NCBI RefSeq assembly: GCF_024497955.1
Contig: NZ_JANHKP010000011.1
Location: forward strand, 186,001 to 250,000
Direction: 5' to 3'
DNA length: 64,000 nt
DNA from: Streptomyces sp. C10-9-1
Lineage (GTDB): Bacteria; Actinomycetota; Actinomycetes; Streptomycetales; Streptomycetaceae
The notes below the pieces were generated by a model. It saw only the letters and a list, made by a program, of their open reading frames with translations, was not told where the DNA came from and ran no database searches. A program made the position numbers and the translations under genes. Shown one piece after another: positions 15,464-23,508 of the stretch. Position 1 is the stretch's first letter. Every line of letters starts with the position of its first letter.

Positions 15464-15552
15464 TCAGTCCCCGGACTCGCCCGCGTGCGGGCTCAGCACG
15501 TCCGTGCCCACCAGGACGTACAGCGCCAGACCGAGCACGATCCGGTAGATGA
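15464..15552. repeat. Direct repeat inside uppP (partner of 14011-14099)
   Basis: The last 89 bp of uppP, repeated with three mismatches 1,453 bp to the left. See the entry at 14011. Candidate right attachment site of an integrated element. Confidence 0.85.
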
Positions 15553-16336
15553 CGAAGGGCATGAAGCTCCTGGTGGTGATGAACTTCATGAACCACGCGA
15601 TCACCGCGTAGCCCACACCGAAGGCGACGAGGGTCGCGAAGATCGTCGGCCCCCAGGAGACGTGCCCCTCGGTGGCGTCCTTCAGCTCGTAGACGCCGGA
15701 GGCCAGCACGGCGGGGATCGCGAGCAGGAAGGAGTACCGCGCCGCCGCCTCGCGGGTGTAGCCCATGAGCAGGCCGCCGCTGATGGTCGCACCGGAGCGG
15801 GAGACGCCGGGGATCAGCGCCATCGCCTGGCACATCCCGTAGACGAGGCCGTCGCGCACGCTGAGGTTCCGCAGGGTCTTGCGCTCGCGCACGGCGCGGT
15901 GGCGCCCGCCCGCCTCGTCACGTGCGGCGAGGCGGTCCGCGATGCCGAGCACGATGCCCATCACGATCAGCGTGGTGGCGATCAGGCGCAGATCACGGAA
16001 GGGTCCCTCGATCTGGTCCTTGAGCGTCACCCCGAGCACACCGATCGGGATGGAGCCGACGATGACCAGCCACCCCACCTGGGCGTCGTGGTCCTGCCGC
16101 ATCGCCTTGTCGGTGAGCGAGCGCGTCCAGGCGGACAGGATCCGGCCGATGTCCTTGCGGAAGTAGATCAGCACGGCGGTCTCCGTGCCGATCTGGGTGA
16201 TCGCGGTGAACGCGGCACCCGGGTCCTGCCACCCCGCGAACGCGGCGGTCAGCCGCAGATGGGCGCTGGAGGAGATCGGCAGGAACTCGGTCAGCCCCTG
16301 GACGAGCCCGAGGATGAATGATTCGAACCAAGACAT
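15464..16336 (-). CDS. uppP: Undecaprenyl-diphosphatase (UppP/BacA)
   Basis: Membrane phosphatase of 290 residues that recycles undecaprenyl pyrophosphate, the cell-wall lipid carrier; extra copies give bacitracin tolerance. The two catalytic signatures are intact: EFLPISSSAHLRL near residue 18 and IPGVSRSGAT near residue 170. About eight hydrophobic segments alternate with cytoplasmic loops. ATG at 16336 (MSWFESFILGLVQG) is the family start; a GTG at 16351 would add five residues. The gene is complete, but its last 29 codons are duplicated downstream, so its 3' end may have been supplied by an integrating element. Confidence 0.94.
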   Translation of the reverse strand: MSWFESFILGLVQGLTEFLPISSSAHLRLTAAFAGWQDPGAAFTAITQIGTETAVLIYFRKDIGRILSAWTRSLTDKAMRQDHDAQVGWLVIVGSIPIGVLGVTLKDQIEGPFRDLRLIATTLIVMGIVLGIADRLAARDEAGGRHRAVRERKTLRNLSVRDGLVYGMCQAMALIPGVSRSGATISGGLLMGYTREAAARYSFLLAIPAVLASGVYELKDATEGHVSWGPTIFATLVAFGVGYAVIAWFMKFITTRSFMPFVIYRIVLGLALYVLVGTDVLSPHAGESGD

Positions 16337-16626
16337 GGAAAGCTGTGCCACCCAAAGGGATCACGGGCGGTCCGGCGGACGCACGGACCGGCGCTGCTGA
16401 GGTATCGGTCGCCGCTGCCGGGGCCCCGAAGGACCCGCACCGGCATGGTCACGGGCAGGCGCGCTCCACGGTGGTCATTCGGACCCTTCGCTGACGTGTC
16501 CGACGGGTGGTCGGGCGCACCCCGCAGGGCCCCTCGACGCGCGCGGGGTGCACCGGTCGGGGGCAGCGTAGCGTCCCGAAATGACGGACCCTCCCGCGGG
16601 CCCCGCCCAGCGGACTCCCCCCGGGA

Positions 16627-17331
16627 TCAGCCGGACGCCAGCCGGTGGCGCCTGCGCCAGGCGACCACCGCGGCCACGGCGCCCGAGGCCACGATGAAGC
16701 CGAGGGCGACGAGGAACACCGGCGAGTCCGGGGAGCCCGCCCGGCTCCCCGCCACCACGTACGCGGCGGTGTTCGGGATCGAGCCGAGGCCCGTCGCCAG
16801 CAGGAAGGGGGCGTAGCCCATCCGGGAGACGGCCGCGCAGTAGTTGGCCGCCGCGAAGGGCACCCCGGGGAAGAGGCGGACGGCCAGCATCGAGCGGAAG
16901 CCGTGGCGGCTCAGCTGCCCGTCCGCCGCGTGTATCAGCCGTCCGCGCAGCAGCGGCCGCAGGGCGTCCCGGCCCAGCACGCGCCCCAGGGTGAAGGCGA
17001 TGCCGGCACCGAGGACCGTTCCGCCGAGCGCCGCCACCAGCCCCGCCTGCGACCCGAACAGGGCGCCCGCGGCGAGGTTCAGCACCGGCCGGGGCACGAA
17101 GGCGGCGGCACACACGCCGTACCCCGCGGCGTACAGCGCGACGGCCGCCGGGCCCGCGACCCGGAGCGGCCATCCCGAGGAGAGCAGGTGCTGCGGTTCG
17201 TACACCACCACCGCCGCCGCGGCCGCGGCGAGCAGCGCCAGGAGCACCGACAACCGGGACCAGGGGGAGGACAGGACCCGGGCCGTGCGGGCGGCCGGGC
17301 CGGAGGGGGGCCGGAGGGCGGGGGCGAGCAT
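16627..17331 (-). CDS. TVP38/TMEM64 (VTT domain) membrane protein
   Basis: A 234-residue multi-pass membrane protein of the DedA/VTT superfamily. The core motifs are FVPRPVLNLAAGALFG, GGTVLGAGIAFTLGR and RLFPGVPFAAANYCAAVSR. VTT proteins include lipid scramblase-like flippases; some bacterial members recycle undecaprenyl phosphate. This one lies directly upstream of uppP on the same strand, about 290 bp away. The shared link to lipid-carrier recycling is suggestive but unproven. Confidence 0.85.
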   Translation of the reverse strand: MLAPALRPPSGPAARTARVLSSPWSRLSVLLALLAAAAAAVVVYEPQHLLSSGWPLRVAGPAAVALYAAGYGVCAAAFVPRPVLNLAAGALFGSQAGLVAALGGTVLGAGIAFTLGRVLGRDALRPLLRGRLIHAADGQLSRHGFRSMLAVRLFPGVPFAAANYCAAVSRMGYAPFLLATGLGSIPNTAAYVVAGSRAGSPDSPVFLVALGFIVASGAVAAVVAWRRRHRLASG

Positions 17332-17708
17332 TCGGGGAGCGTAGCGGACGGGGGGACCGGGCCGCCGTGAGGTGCATCCCGTCGCGCCCGCCACCGCCCC
17401 GGCCGCTCCTCCCGGCCGGTCTCCCCGGCACGGCGGGGAGCACCGGGAAAACCGTTCGACGCGGCGCCCCGCCCTCCGGGACCATCGGGGCATGGTCCGG
17501 CACGCCTTCCCCGCAGCGCCGTCCGCCGTCGCGGACGCGCCGAAGGCTGCCGTGCTCCCGGCGGCGGCCGCGGCCGCCGCAGCCGCGGCCCTCGACGGCG
17601 CCCGAAGCTGACCCTTCCCGGACAGTCCCGCGGACCCCGCAGGGGGAGGGTCGGCAGGCCCAGGGGTCCCCACGGCATCCGGTTCCGGAAGGGAACAGCA
17701 GACCAGTC
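17332..17708. other. Long leader region between VTT gene and tuf3
   Basis: A 377-bp gap between divergent genes. It contains a 39-codon alanine-rich open frame (17492-17611, plus strand) with no convincing ribosome site, judged not to be a gene. I found no clear vegetative promoter; a regulated promoter for the divergent EF-Tu is plausible here. Confidence 0.5.
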
Positions 17709-18887
17709 ATGGCCAAGACGCCATTCGTGCGCACCAAGCCGCACCTCAACATCGGCACCATGGGGCACGTCGACCACGGGAAGACCACCCTGACCGCCGC
17801 CATCACCAAGGTGCTCAGCGAGCGCTCCGGCGGCACCACCTCCTACGTCGCCTTCGACCGCATCGACCGCGCCCCCGAGGAGGCGCGCCGCGGCATCACG
17901 ATCGACCTCGCGCACGTCGAGTACGAGACCGGGACCCGGCACTACGCGCACGTCGACATGCCGGGCCACGCCGACTACGTGAAGAACATGGTCACCGGCG
18001 CCGCCCAACTGGACGGCGCGATCCTGGTGGTGTCGGCGCTCGACGGGGTCATGCCCCAGACGGCCGAGCACGTGCTGCTCGCCCGGCAGGTGGGCGTGGA
18101 CCACATCGTGGTGGCGCTCAACAAGGCGGACGCGGGCGACGAGGACCTCACCGAACTCGTGGAGCTGGAAGTCCGCGAGCTGCTGACCGCGCACGGCTAC
18201 GGGGGCGACGCCGCCCCCGTGGTGCGGGTCTCCGGCCTGCGCGCCCTTGAGGGCGACCCCCGCTGGACGGCCGCCGTCGAGGCGCTGCTCGACGCCGTGG
18301 ACACCTACGTCCCGCTGCCCGTCCGGTACACCGACGCGCCCTTCCTGCTCCCGGTGGAGAACGTGCTCAGCATCACCGGCCGCGGGACCGTGGTCACGGG
18401 CGCGGTGGAGCGCGGCACCGTGTCCGTCGGGGACCGGGTGCAGGTGCTCGGCGTCGCCGACGCGGAGACGGTGGTCACCGGCCTGGAGACCTTCGGCAGG
18501 CCGATGGACTCCGCCGAGGCCGGCGACAACGTGGCCCTGCTGCTGCGGGGGCTGTCCCGGGACGCGGTCCGCCGCGGGCACGTGGTGGTCGCGCCCGGCA
18601 GTGTGCGGCCCGCGCGGCGCTTCACGGCGCGGGTCCACCTGCTCTCCACGCGGGAGGGCGGGCGCCGTACACCGGTCTCCTCCGGGTACCGGCCGCAGTT
18701 CTACCTGCGGACCGCGGACGTCGTCGGTGTCGTGGAGCTCGCGGGGGAGGGCCCGGCACACCCCGGGGAGACCGTCGAGATGACGGTCGAGCTCGGGCGG
18801 GACGTCCCGCTGGAGCCCGGTCTGGGCTTCGCCGTCCGCGAGGGCGGGCGCACCGTCGGTGCCGGCACGGTCACGGCGCCGGCCTGA
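17709..18887 (+). CDS. tuf3: Divergent elongation factor Tu (EF-Tu3)
   Basis: A 392-residue EF-Tu with all GTPase motifs: GHVDHGKT at residues 19-26, RGITIDLAHVEYET (the canonical form has N where D is), DMPGH, and NKAD. Domains 2 and 3 are complete and end REGGRTVGAGTVTAPA. Many positions differ from housekeeping EF-Tu. The gene is not preceded by fusA or rpsG, so this is the isolated, divergent copy known in several Streptomyces as tuf3 (SCO1321 in S. coelicolor), whose role is unclear and which has been linked to stress or stringent conditions. The ribosome site is weak, suggesting low or regulated translation. A hairpin follows the stop. Confidence 0.92.
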   Translation: MAKTPFVRTKPHLNIGTMGHVDHGKTTLTAAITKVLSERSGGTTSYVAFDRIDRAPEEARRGITIDLAHVEYETGTRHYAHVDMPGHADYVKNMVTGAAQLDGAILVVSALDGVMPQTAEHVLLARQVGVDHIVVALNKADAGDEDLTELVELEVRELLTAHGYGGDAAPVVRVSGLRALEGDPRWTAAVEALLDAVDTYVPLPVRYTDAPFLLPVENVLSITGRGTVVTGAVERGTVSVGDRVQVLGVADAETVVTGLETFGRPMDSAEAGDNVALLLRGLSRDAVRRGHVVVAPGSVRPARRFTARVHLLSTREGGRRTPVSSGYRPQFYLRTADVVGVVELAGEGPAHPGETVEMTVELGRDVPLEPGLGFAVREGGRTVGAGTVTAPA

Positions 18888-18917
18888 GCGCCCGCGGCGC
18901 GCCCCCGAACGGCGCGG

Positions 18918-18948
18918 GCGGGCGGTCCTCCCCGGGGGGACCGCCCGC
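18918..18948. terminator. tuf3 terminator hairpin
   Basis: An 11-bp perfect stem (18918-18928 with 18938-18948), 30 bp after the tuf3 stop codon. Confidence 0.75.
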
Positions 18949-18974
18949 TCCCGCGGCCGGGGCCGCCCGGCAGA

Positions 18975-19829
18975 ATGCTGTCCGTGAACGACCCGATCCC
19001 CGTGCTGCGCACCGTCGACGGCGGTACCGCGAGACTGCTGCCCGACGTGGACCGTGCGCGGGCCTGGCTGCTGACGCTCGACGGCTCCCCGCAGTCCTAC
19101 GTCGACCTCGACGACCCGCTCCACCTGGAGTTCGAGTACGCCCGCAGGCTCGCCCACGCGGTGGACTGCGCGGCCGGGGAGGGGGAGCCGCTGGACGTGC
19201 TGCACCTGGGCGGCGGGGGGCTGAGCCTGCCCCGCTGGATCGCGGCGGTGCGCCCCGGCTCCCGCCAGGCCGTGGCCGAGTGGGACGGACCGCTGAACGA
19301 GCTGGTCGCCGACGTGCTGCCGCTGCCCCCGGGCTCGGGGGTCACGGTGCACACCGCGGACGCCCGCGCCCACCTGGAGTCGCGGCCCTCGGAGAGCGCC
19401 GACGCCGTGGTCGCCGACGTCTTCGGCGGCGCCCGCGTTCCCGCCCGGGTCACCTCGGTGGAGTACGCGCGGGAGGTGCGCCGCGTGCTGCGGCCGCGCG
19501 GGGTCTACGCGGCCAACCTGGCGGACGGGGCGCCCTTCGCCTTCCTCCGCTCCCAGCTGGCCACCTTCGCCGCGGTCTTCCCCGAACTGGCGCTGATCGC
19601 CGAGCCCTCGGTGCTGCGCGGCCGCCGCTTCGGCAACGCCGTGCTCGTGGCCTCCCGGGCACCGCTCGACACCGCCGCACTGGCCCGGCGGGCCGCGGCG
19701 GACGCCTTCCCCGCCCGCGTCGAGCACGGGCCCGCGCTGCGGCGCCTGACCGGCGATGCCCGCCCGGTCTCGGACGAGGAGGCGACGGACTCGCCCGAGC
19801 CGCCGGGCGGAGCGTTCTCCCTGGGCTGA
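18975..19829 (+). CDS. Spermidine synthase-like methyltransferase-fold protein
   Basis: A 284-residue soluble protein with the SpeE-like Rossmann fold. DVLHLGGGGLSLPRWI is the SAM or dcSAM-binding loop, VAEWDGPLNELV holds the acidic residue for the cofactor ribose, and DAVVADVFGGARVP is the equivalent of the catalytic-region D-x-F-G motif. Actinobacterial proteins of this kind are annotated as fused or orphan spermidine synthases, but polyamine synthesis is not implied: no speD is nearby and the membrane domain of the fused type is absent. ATG at 18975 or GTG at 18984 could be the start. Confidence 0.8.
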   Translation: MLSVNDPIPVLRTVDGGTARLLPDVDRARAWLLTLDGSPQSYVDLDDPLHLEFEYARRLAHAVDCAAGEGEPLDVLHLGGGGLSLPRWIAAVRPGSRQAVAEWDGPLNELVADVLPLPPGSGVTVHTADARAHLESRPSESADAVVADVFGGARVPARVTSVEYAREVRRVLRPRGVYAANLADGAPFAFLRSQLATFAAVFPELALIAEPSVLRGRRFGNAVLVASRAPLDTAALARRAAADAFPARVEHGPALRRLTGDARPVSDEEATDSPEPPGGAFSLG

Positions 19830-19864
19830 CGGCCGGCCTCCGGGTCCGGTGGGCCGTCGTGGAG

Positions 19865-19908
19865 CCCCGCGCCGCGCGCCCCGCCGGGACGGGGCGCGCG
19901 GCGCGGGG
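19865..19908. terminator. 19-bp perfect bidirectional terminator
   Basis: Arms 19865-19883 and 19890-19908 are perfectly complementary around a CCGGGA loop, in the gap between convergent genes ending at 19829 and 19924. It is one of the longest perfect stems in the window. Confidence 0.85.
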
Positions 19909-19923
19909 GGCGACCGGTCGCGG

Positions 19924-20937
19924 TCAGGAGGCCGGAGCGGGCTCCGCCAGGCGCACCGAACTCATGATCTTCTCGATCGTCGCGTCGTCCAGCTCGTCCT
20001 CGACGCCCGCGGCCGCGTAGAGCACCCAGGACTTGAAGTCGCCGTTCGGGTCCTTGAAGGAGAAGGCGACGGCCTTCCCGTCCGTCTCGCACTTGTGCGC
20101 CTTGGTGACACCGGTGGCGGTCGCCCTGGACATGCTGCCCTTCAGGCCCGAGGACGTCGTGTAGTCCACCGCCTTGGTGATCTTCACCTTCTTCGGCTCG
20201 GTCTGGGCGTAGGCCGCCCACACCCAGTTGCCGGCCTCGTTGTAGGCCGCCTCGGCCGTGTTCTTGGCGCCCTTTCCGCCCTTGGAGCCGGTACCGCTCA
20301 GGCTCCAGTCCTCGACCTTGCCGTCCTTGTCCGAGTCGTACTCGCACCAGCTGCTCTTGAGGAACGCGGGCGCGGTCATCATCACCGCGGGCGAGCCGTC
20401 GCCCTTCTCCTCGTCCTCGAAGCCGGAGGCCAAGCCGCTGCTGGCCACCTCCCAGTCCTGCGGGACGTCGAAGCGCGTGCCGTGCTTGGGGTTGGTGACG
20501 ACCTTCCATCCCTCGATCACGGGCTCGGCCTCGCCCCCGGCGCGCGGGTTGTCCGCGGGGGCCGGGGACGCCGACCCGCCCGGCTCCTCGGAGGCGGAGG
20601 CCGAGGGGGCCGCGGCTGCGGTGCCGCCCTTGCCCGAGTCGCCGCCGTCGTCCTTGCCGAGCACCAGGTAGCCCGTCACCCCGGCCGCCGCGACGACCGC
20701 GGTGGCCGCGGCGATCGCGACGAGGGTCGTCCTCCGCCGGTCCTCGCGCCCCGGCCCGGGCGCGCCCGGAGGCTGCCCCGGGACCGCGTACTGGGGCGCG
20801 GTCGGCTGCTGGTAGGGGTTCGGCTGCTGGTACCCCGGCTGCTGGTAGGGGTTCGGCTGCTGGTACCCCGGCTGCTGGTACGGGTTCTGGTCCTGCGGGT
20901 TCTGCTCGCCCCCGGGCGGCTGCTGTCCTGGCCACAT
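19924..20937 (-). CDS. Pro/Gln-rich membrane-anchored hypothetical protein
   Basis: A 337-residue protein. Residues 1-65 are a cytoplasmic Gln/Pro/Tyr-rich tail with repeats of QQPGYQQPNPY. One transmembrane helix follows (LVAIAAATAVVAAAGVTGYLV), then a Ser/Ala/Pro linker, then an extracellular domain of about 200 residues beginning GWKVVTNPKHGTRFDVP, with two Cys in SSWCEYD and AHKCETD that may form a disulfide. The architecture is common in Streptomyces cell-envelope proteins. No enzymatic motif is visible. It is divergent from the thioesterase gene. Confidence 0.8.
   Translation of the reverse strand: MWPGQQPPGGEQNPQDQNPYQQPGYQQPNPYQQPGYQQPNPYQQPTAPQYAVPGQPPGAPGPGREDRRRTTLVAIAAATAVVAAAGVTGYLVLGKDDGGDSGKGGTAAAAPSASASEEPGGSASPAPADNPRAGGEAEPVIEGWKVVTNPKHGTRFDVPQDWEVASSGLASGFEDEEKGDGSPAVMMTAPAFLKSSWCEYDSDKDGKVEDWSLSGTGSKGGKGAKNTAEAAYNEAGNWVWAAYAQTEPKKVKITKAVDYTTSSGLKGSMSRATATGVTKAHKCETDGKAVAFSFKDPNGDFKSWVLYAAAGVEDELDDATIEKIMSSVRLAEPAPAS
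20815..20880. repeat. Two 33-bp in-frame tandem repeats
   Basis: Two identical 33-bp units (20815-20847 and 20848-20880) encode an 11-residue Pro/Gln/Tyr repeat in the membrane protein's cytoplasmic tail, with a partial third unit after them. Copy number may vary between strains. Confidence 0.85.
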
Positions 20938-21031
20938 GGCCAGTAACCATAGAGGGACCCCTCCGCCGCCTGAGCGCCCACCCGGGGACGGCTGTGGCCA
21001 AGGGCGACTACTCGTGGGTAACATGCGGCGC

Positions 21032-21484
21032 ATGAGCGCAGACGAGATGTCCCTGGGCGAGCTGCTCGCCGCCACGGTCCCCATGGTGAAGACCCTCAAT
21101 CTGGAGTACCTGGAGACCACCCCCGAGCGGGCCGTGCTCCGGCTGCCCGACCAGCCCGAGTACCACAACCACGTCCAGGGCCCGCACGCGGGCGCCATGT
21201 TCACCCTGGCCGAGTCCGCGAGCGGCGCCATCGTGCTCGCCGCCTTCGGCGACCAGCTCTCGCGGGCCGTGCCGCTGCCCACCACCGCGCGGATCGACTT
21301 CAGGAAGATCGCCCGGGGCGTCGTCACCGCCACGGCCACCCTCGGCCGGCCCGCCGCCGACGTCGTCGCGGAACTGGACGCGGGCGAGCGCCCCGAGTTC
21401 CCGGTGAACGTCGCCATCACCCGCGAGGACGGCGCCGTCACCGGCGAGATGGACATCGTCTGGACGCTGCGCCCGAACGGCTGA
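21032..21484 (+). CDS. Hotdog-fold thioesterase-like protein (DUF4442/PaaI type)
   Basis: A 150-residue hotdog-fold protein. The segment NHVQGPHAGAMFTLAESASG is the usual active-site helix, and RIDFRKIARGVVTATA is the central strand pattern. Members hydrolyse acyl-CoA thioesters, but the substrate is not predictable. ATG at 21032 is used; an in-frame ATG at 21023 is also possible and neither has a strong ribosome site. It is divergent from the Pro/Gln-rich membrane protein. Confidence 0.82.
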   Translation: MSADEMSLGELLAATVPMVKTLNLEYLETTPERAVLRLPDQPEYHNHVQGPHAGAMFTLAESASGAIVLAAFGDQLSRAVPLPTTARIDFRKIARGVVTATATLGRPAADVVAELDAGERPEFPVNVAITREDGAVTGEMDIVWTLRPNG

Positions 21485-21558
21485 GCCACCGTCCCGCCGC
21501 CGCCGCGCCGGACCCCGCGTCCCGTGCGGCGGCGCCGGCCGCCGGGGCCCTGACCGGC

Positions 21559-22089
21559 TCAGCCGCCCAGCGCCGCGCGGTGCTGCGCGGCGAGGTCCAG
21601 GTACGCCGCCGCGTTCACCCGGATGCCCTCGCGCTCCTCCTCCGTGAGCTCGCGCCGGACCTTCGCCGGGACCCCGGCCACCAGCGACCCCGGCGGGACC
21701 TGCATGCCCTGCGGCACCAGCGCCTGCGCGGCGATCAGCGAACCCGCCCCGATCCGCGCCCCGTTGAGCACCGTCGCACCCATCCCGACCAGCACGTCGT
21801 CCTCTACCGTGCAGCCGTGCAGCACCGCGTTGTGGCCCACCGAGACCCGCTCGCCGACGACCACGGGGAACCCGGGGTCCGTGTGCACCGTGCAGTTGTC
21901 CTGGATGTTGCTGTCCGCACCCACCGTGATCGGGCCCATGTCCGCCCGCAGGACGCTGTGGTACCAGACGCTCGCGCCCGCCGCCAGCACCACGTCCCCC
22001 AGTACCACCGAACCGGGCGCAGTGAAGGCCCCCTCGTCGACCCGGGGCCTGCTGCCGCCCACTTCCGCCACCAGTGCGCGCTCCGTCAT
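21559..22089 (-). CDS. Gamma-carbonic anhydrase-like (left-handed beta-helix) protein
   Basis: A 176-residue hexapeptide-repeat protein of the YrdA/PaaY/gamma-CA family. Repeats run through residues 25-130 (VVLGDVVLAAGASVWYHSV, ITVGADSNIQDNCTVH, VGERVSVGHNAVLHGC). The three zinc-ligand histidines are present in VHTDPG, VGHNAV and LHGCTV. A helical C-terminus packs on the trimer. GAGGAGAG lies before the ATG at 22089. Carbonic anhydrase activity is not proven for most such proteins. It is downstream of the conservon on the same strand but separated from it by a strong terminator. Confidence 0.87.
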   Translation of the reverse strand: MTERALVAEVGGSRPRVDEGAFTAPGSVVLGDVVLAAGASVWYHSVLRADMGPITVGADSNIQDNCTVHTDPGFPVVVGERVSVGHNAVLHGCTVEDDVLVGMGATVLNGARIGAGSLIAAQALVPQGMQVPPGSLVAGVPAKVRRELTEEEREGIRVNAAAYLDLAAQHRAALGG

Positions 22090-22154
22090 CTGCCTCTCCT
22101 CGGGTGATCGTGCCGCCGGGCCGTCCCGCCGCGCCCACCGCACGGTAGGGGACG

Positions 22155-22187
22155 GCGGGGGCGCCCCGGCCACCGGGGCGCCCCCGC
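22155..22187. terminator. Conservon terminator, 15-bp perfect stem
   Basis: Arms 22155-22169 and 22173-22187 pair perfectly around a CCA loop. A second hairpin (22228-22234 with 22238-22244) stands between it and the P450 stop. Together they should end the conservon transcript before the carbonic-anhydrase-like gene. Confidence 0.8.
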
Positions 22188-22248
22188 CCGCGTCCTGCGG
22201 CCGTCCGGCCCCGGTGCACGCGGCGGGGCCCCGGCCGCCGGGGCGCGG

Positions 22249-23508
22249 CTACCCGGCCACCGGGGTGAAGCGCACCGGCAGTTCCGTGGGCCCCCGCATC
22301 CACACCGAGGGCCGCCACGCCAGCTGCTCCGGCTCCACGGCCAGCACCACGTCCGGCAGCCGCTCCAGCAGTGTCTCCACCGCGGTGCGCGCCATCACGT
22401 CGGCCAGCAGCGGAGCCGGGTAGGGGCAGCGGTGCTCGCCGTTGCCGAAGGACAGGTGCGCCGCGTTCTCCGCCCCGACACGGCCGTCCGGCCAGATCCC
22501 CGGGTCCGTGTTGGCCGCTGCCAGCCCCAGCACCACGCAGTCGCCCGCCCGGATGCGCCGCCCGGCGAGCGTGGTGTCCCGCACCGCCCACCTGCCGATG
22601 AAGTTCTGTATGGGGGTGTCCAGCCACAGCACCTCGTTGAGCGCCTGCCCCACGCTCAGCCTCCCGCCGGACACCCGCAGCGCGAACCGGTCGTCGGTCA
22701 GCAGCAGCCGCAGGGTGTTGCCGATCCAGTTCCCGGTCGGCTGCTGGGCCCCGGCGATCAACGCGATCAGGTCCTGCACGACCTGCTCGTCCGTCAGCGC
22801 GGCAGGATGCGCCAGCATCCGGGAGGCCACGTCCGGGCCGGGAGCGGCGCGCTTGTCCTGCACGAGCCGCTGGATGCGCGCCTGCACCCGGGCGTAGGCG
22901 CCGACCGGGTCGTCGCCCTCCCCGACGTCCAGCGAGACTCCCAGGTCGCGCACCAGCTCCTCGGCGTCCGGACCCCGGTCGGGCAACCCGCACATCCGGA
23001 TCGCCGCCCGCATCGGCAGGGCGTGCGCGTAACGGGCCATCAACTCGGCCTCCCCGCACCCGGCGAAGCCGTCGATGAGCAGCTCCGCGATCCGTCGGCA
23101 GCCGTGCGCCAGCTCGAACTGGTCGACCGCCTCCAGCGCCTCGGTGATCACCCCCGCGCGCAGCTGGTGCTCGGCCCCCTCGGTGAACAGCACCGAGGGC
23201 CGGTACCCCACGAACGGCAGCAGCGGCCAGTCCGGCGGGACGGAGCCCCACCGGTTCCAGCGCCGCGAGTCCCGGGCGAACAACTCGTCGTGGGCGGTGA
23301 CATAGCCGAGCTCGGCATACCCGAGGACCAGCCAGGCGGGCACGTCCCCGTCGAGGAGCACCGGCGCCACGCCGCCGTGGCGGCGGCGCAGTTCACGGTA
23401 GAGCGCGGCCGGTGCCCGCTGGTACTCCGGACCGCCCAGCCGCACCGCGGCCTCGGCGGGGCGGTCCGCGCCGGGCGGTGCGGGTGCGGGTGGTGTGGCG
23501 TCGTTCAT
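22249..23508 (-). CDS. Conservon cytochrome P450 without ExxR (CYP157-like, CvnE)
   Basis: A 419-residue P450 that ends the conservon. The haem-ligand Cys361 lies in FGNGEHRCPYP; the usual Gly two places after Cys is Tyr. In the K helix, ExxR is replaced by E292-V-L-W295. The I-helix acid/alcohol pair is also altered (AGAQQPTGN). The CYP157 family of Streptomyces is known for losing ExxR and is encoded at conservons, so this is CYP157-like. It may bind haem but not turn over normally, or act as a signalling partner of the GTPase. The ATG overlaps the GTPase stop by 4 bp (ATGA), so translation is coupled. Confidence 0.88.
   Translation of the reverse strand: MNDATPPAPAPPGADRPAEAAVRLGGPEYQRAPAALYRELRRRHGGVAPVLLDGDVPAWLVLGYAELGYVTAHDELFARDSRRWNRWGSVPPDWPLLPFVGYRPSVLFTEGAEHQLRAGVITEALEAVDQFELAHGCRRIAELLIDGFAGCGEAELMARYAHALPMRAAIRMCGLPDRGPDAEELVRDLGVSLDVGEGDDPVGAYARVQARIQRLVQDKRAAPGPDVASRMLAHPAALTDEQVVQDLIALIAGAQQPTGNWIGNTLRLLLTDDRFALRVSGGRLSVGQALNEVLWLDTPIQNFIGRWAVRDTTLAGRRIRAGDCVVLGLAAANTDPGIWPDGRVGAENAAHLSFGNGEHRCPYPAPLLADVMARTAVETLLERLPDVVLAVEPEQLAWRPSVWMRGPTELPVRFTPVAG

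Noticed and set aside
14011..15552. tRNA-targeted integration site
   Set aside because: No tRNA-like cloverleaf is present at either repeat; the repeated DNA is coding sequence of uppP.
17492..17611. 39-codon alanine-rich open frame upstream of tuf3
   Set aside because: No ribosome site, no known leader-peptide signature, and composition (Ala run) expected from GC-rich non-coding DNA.
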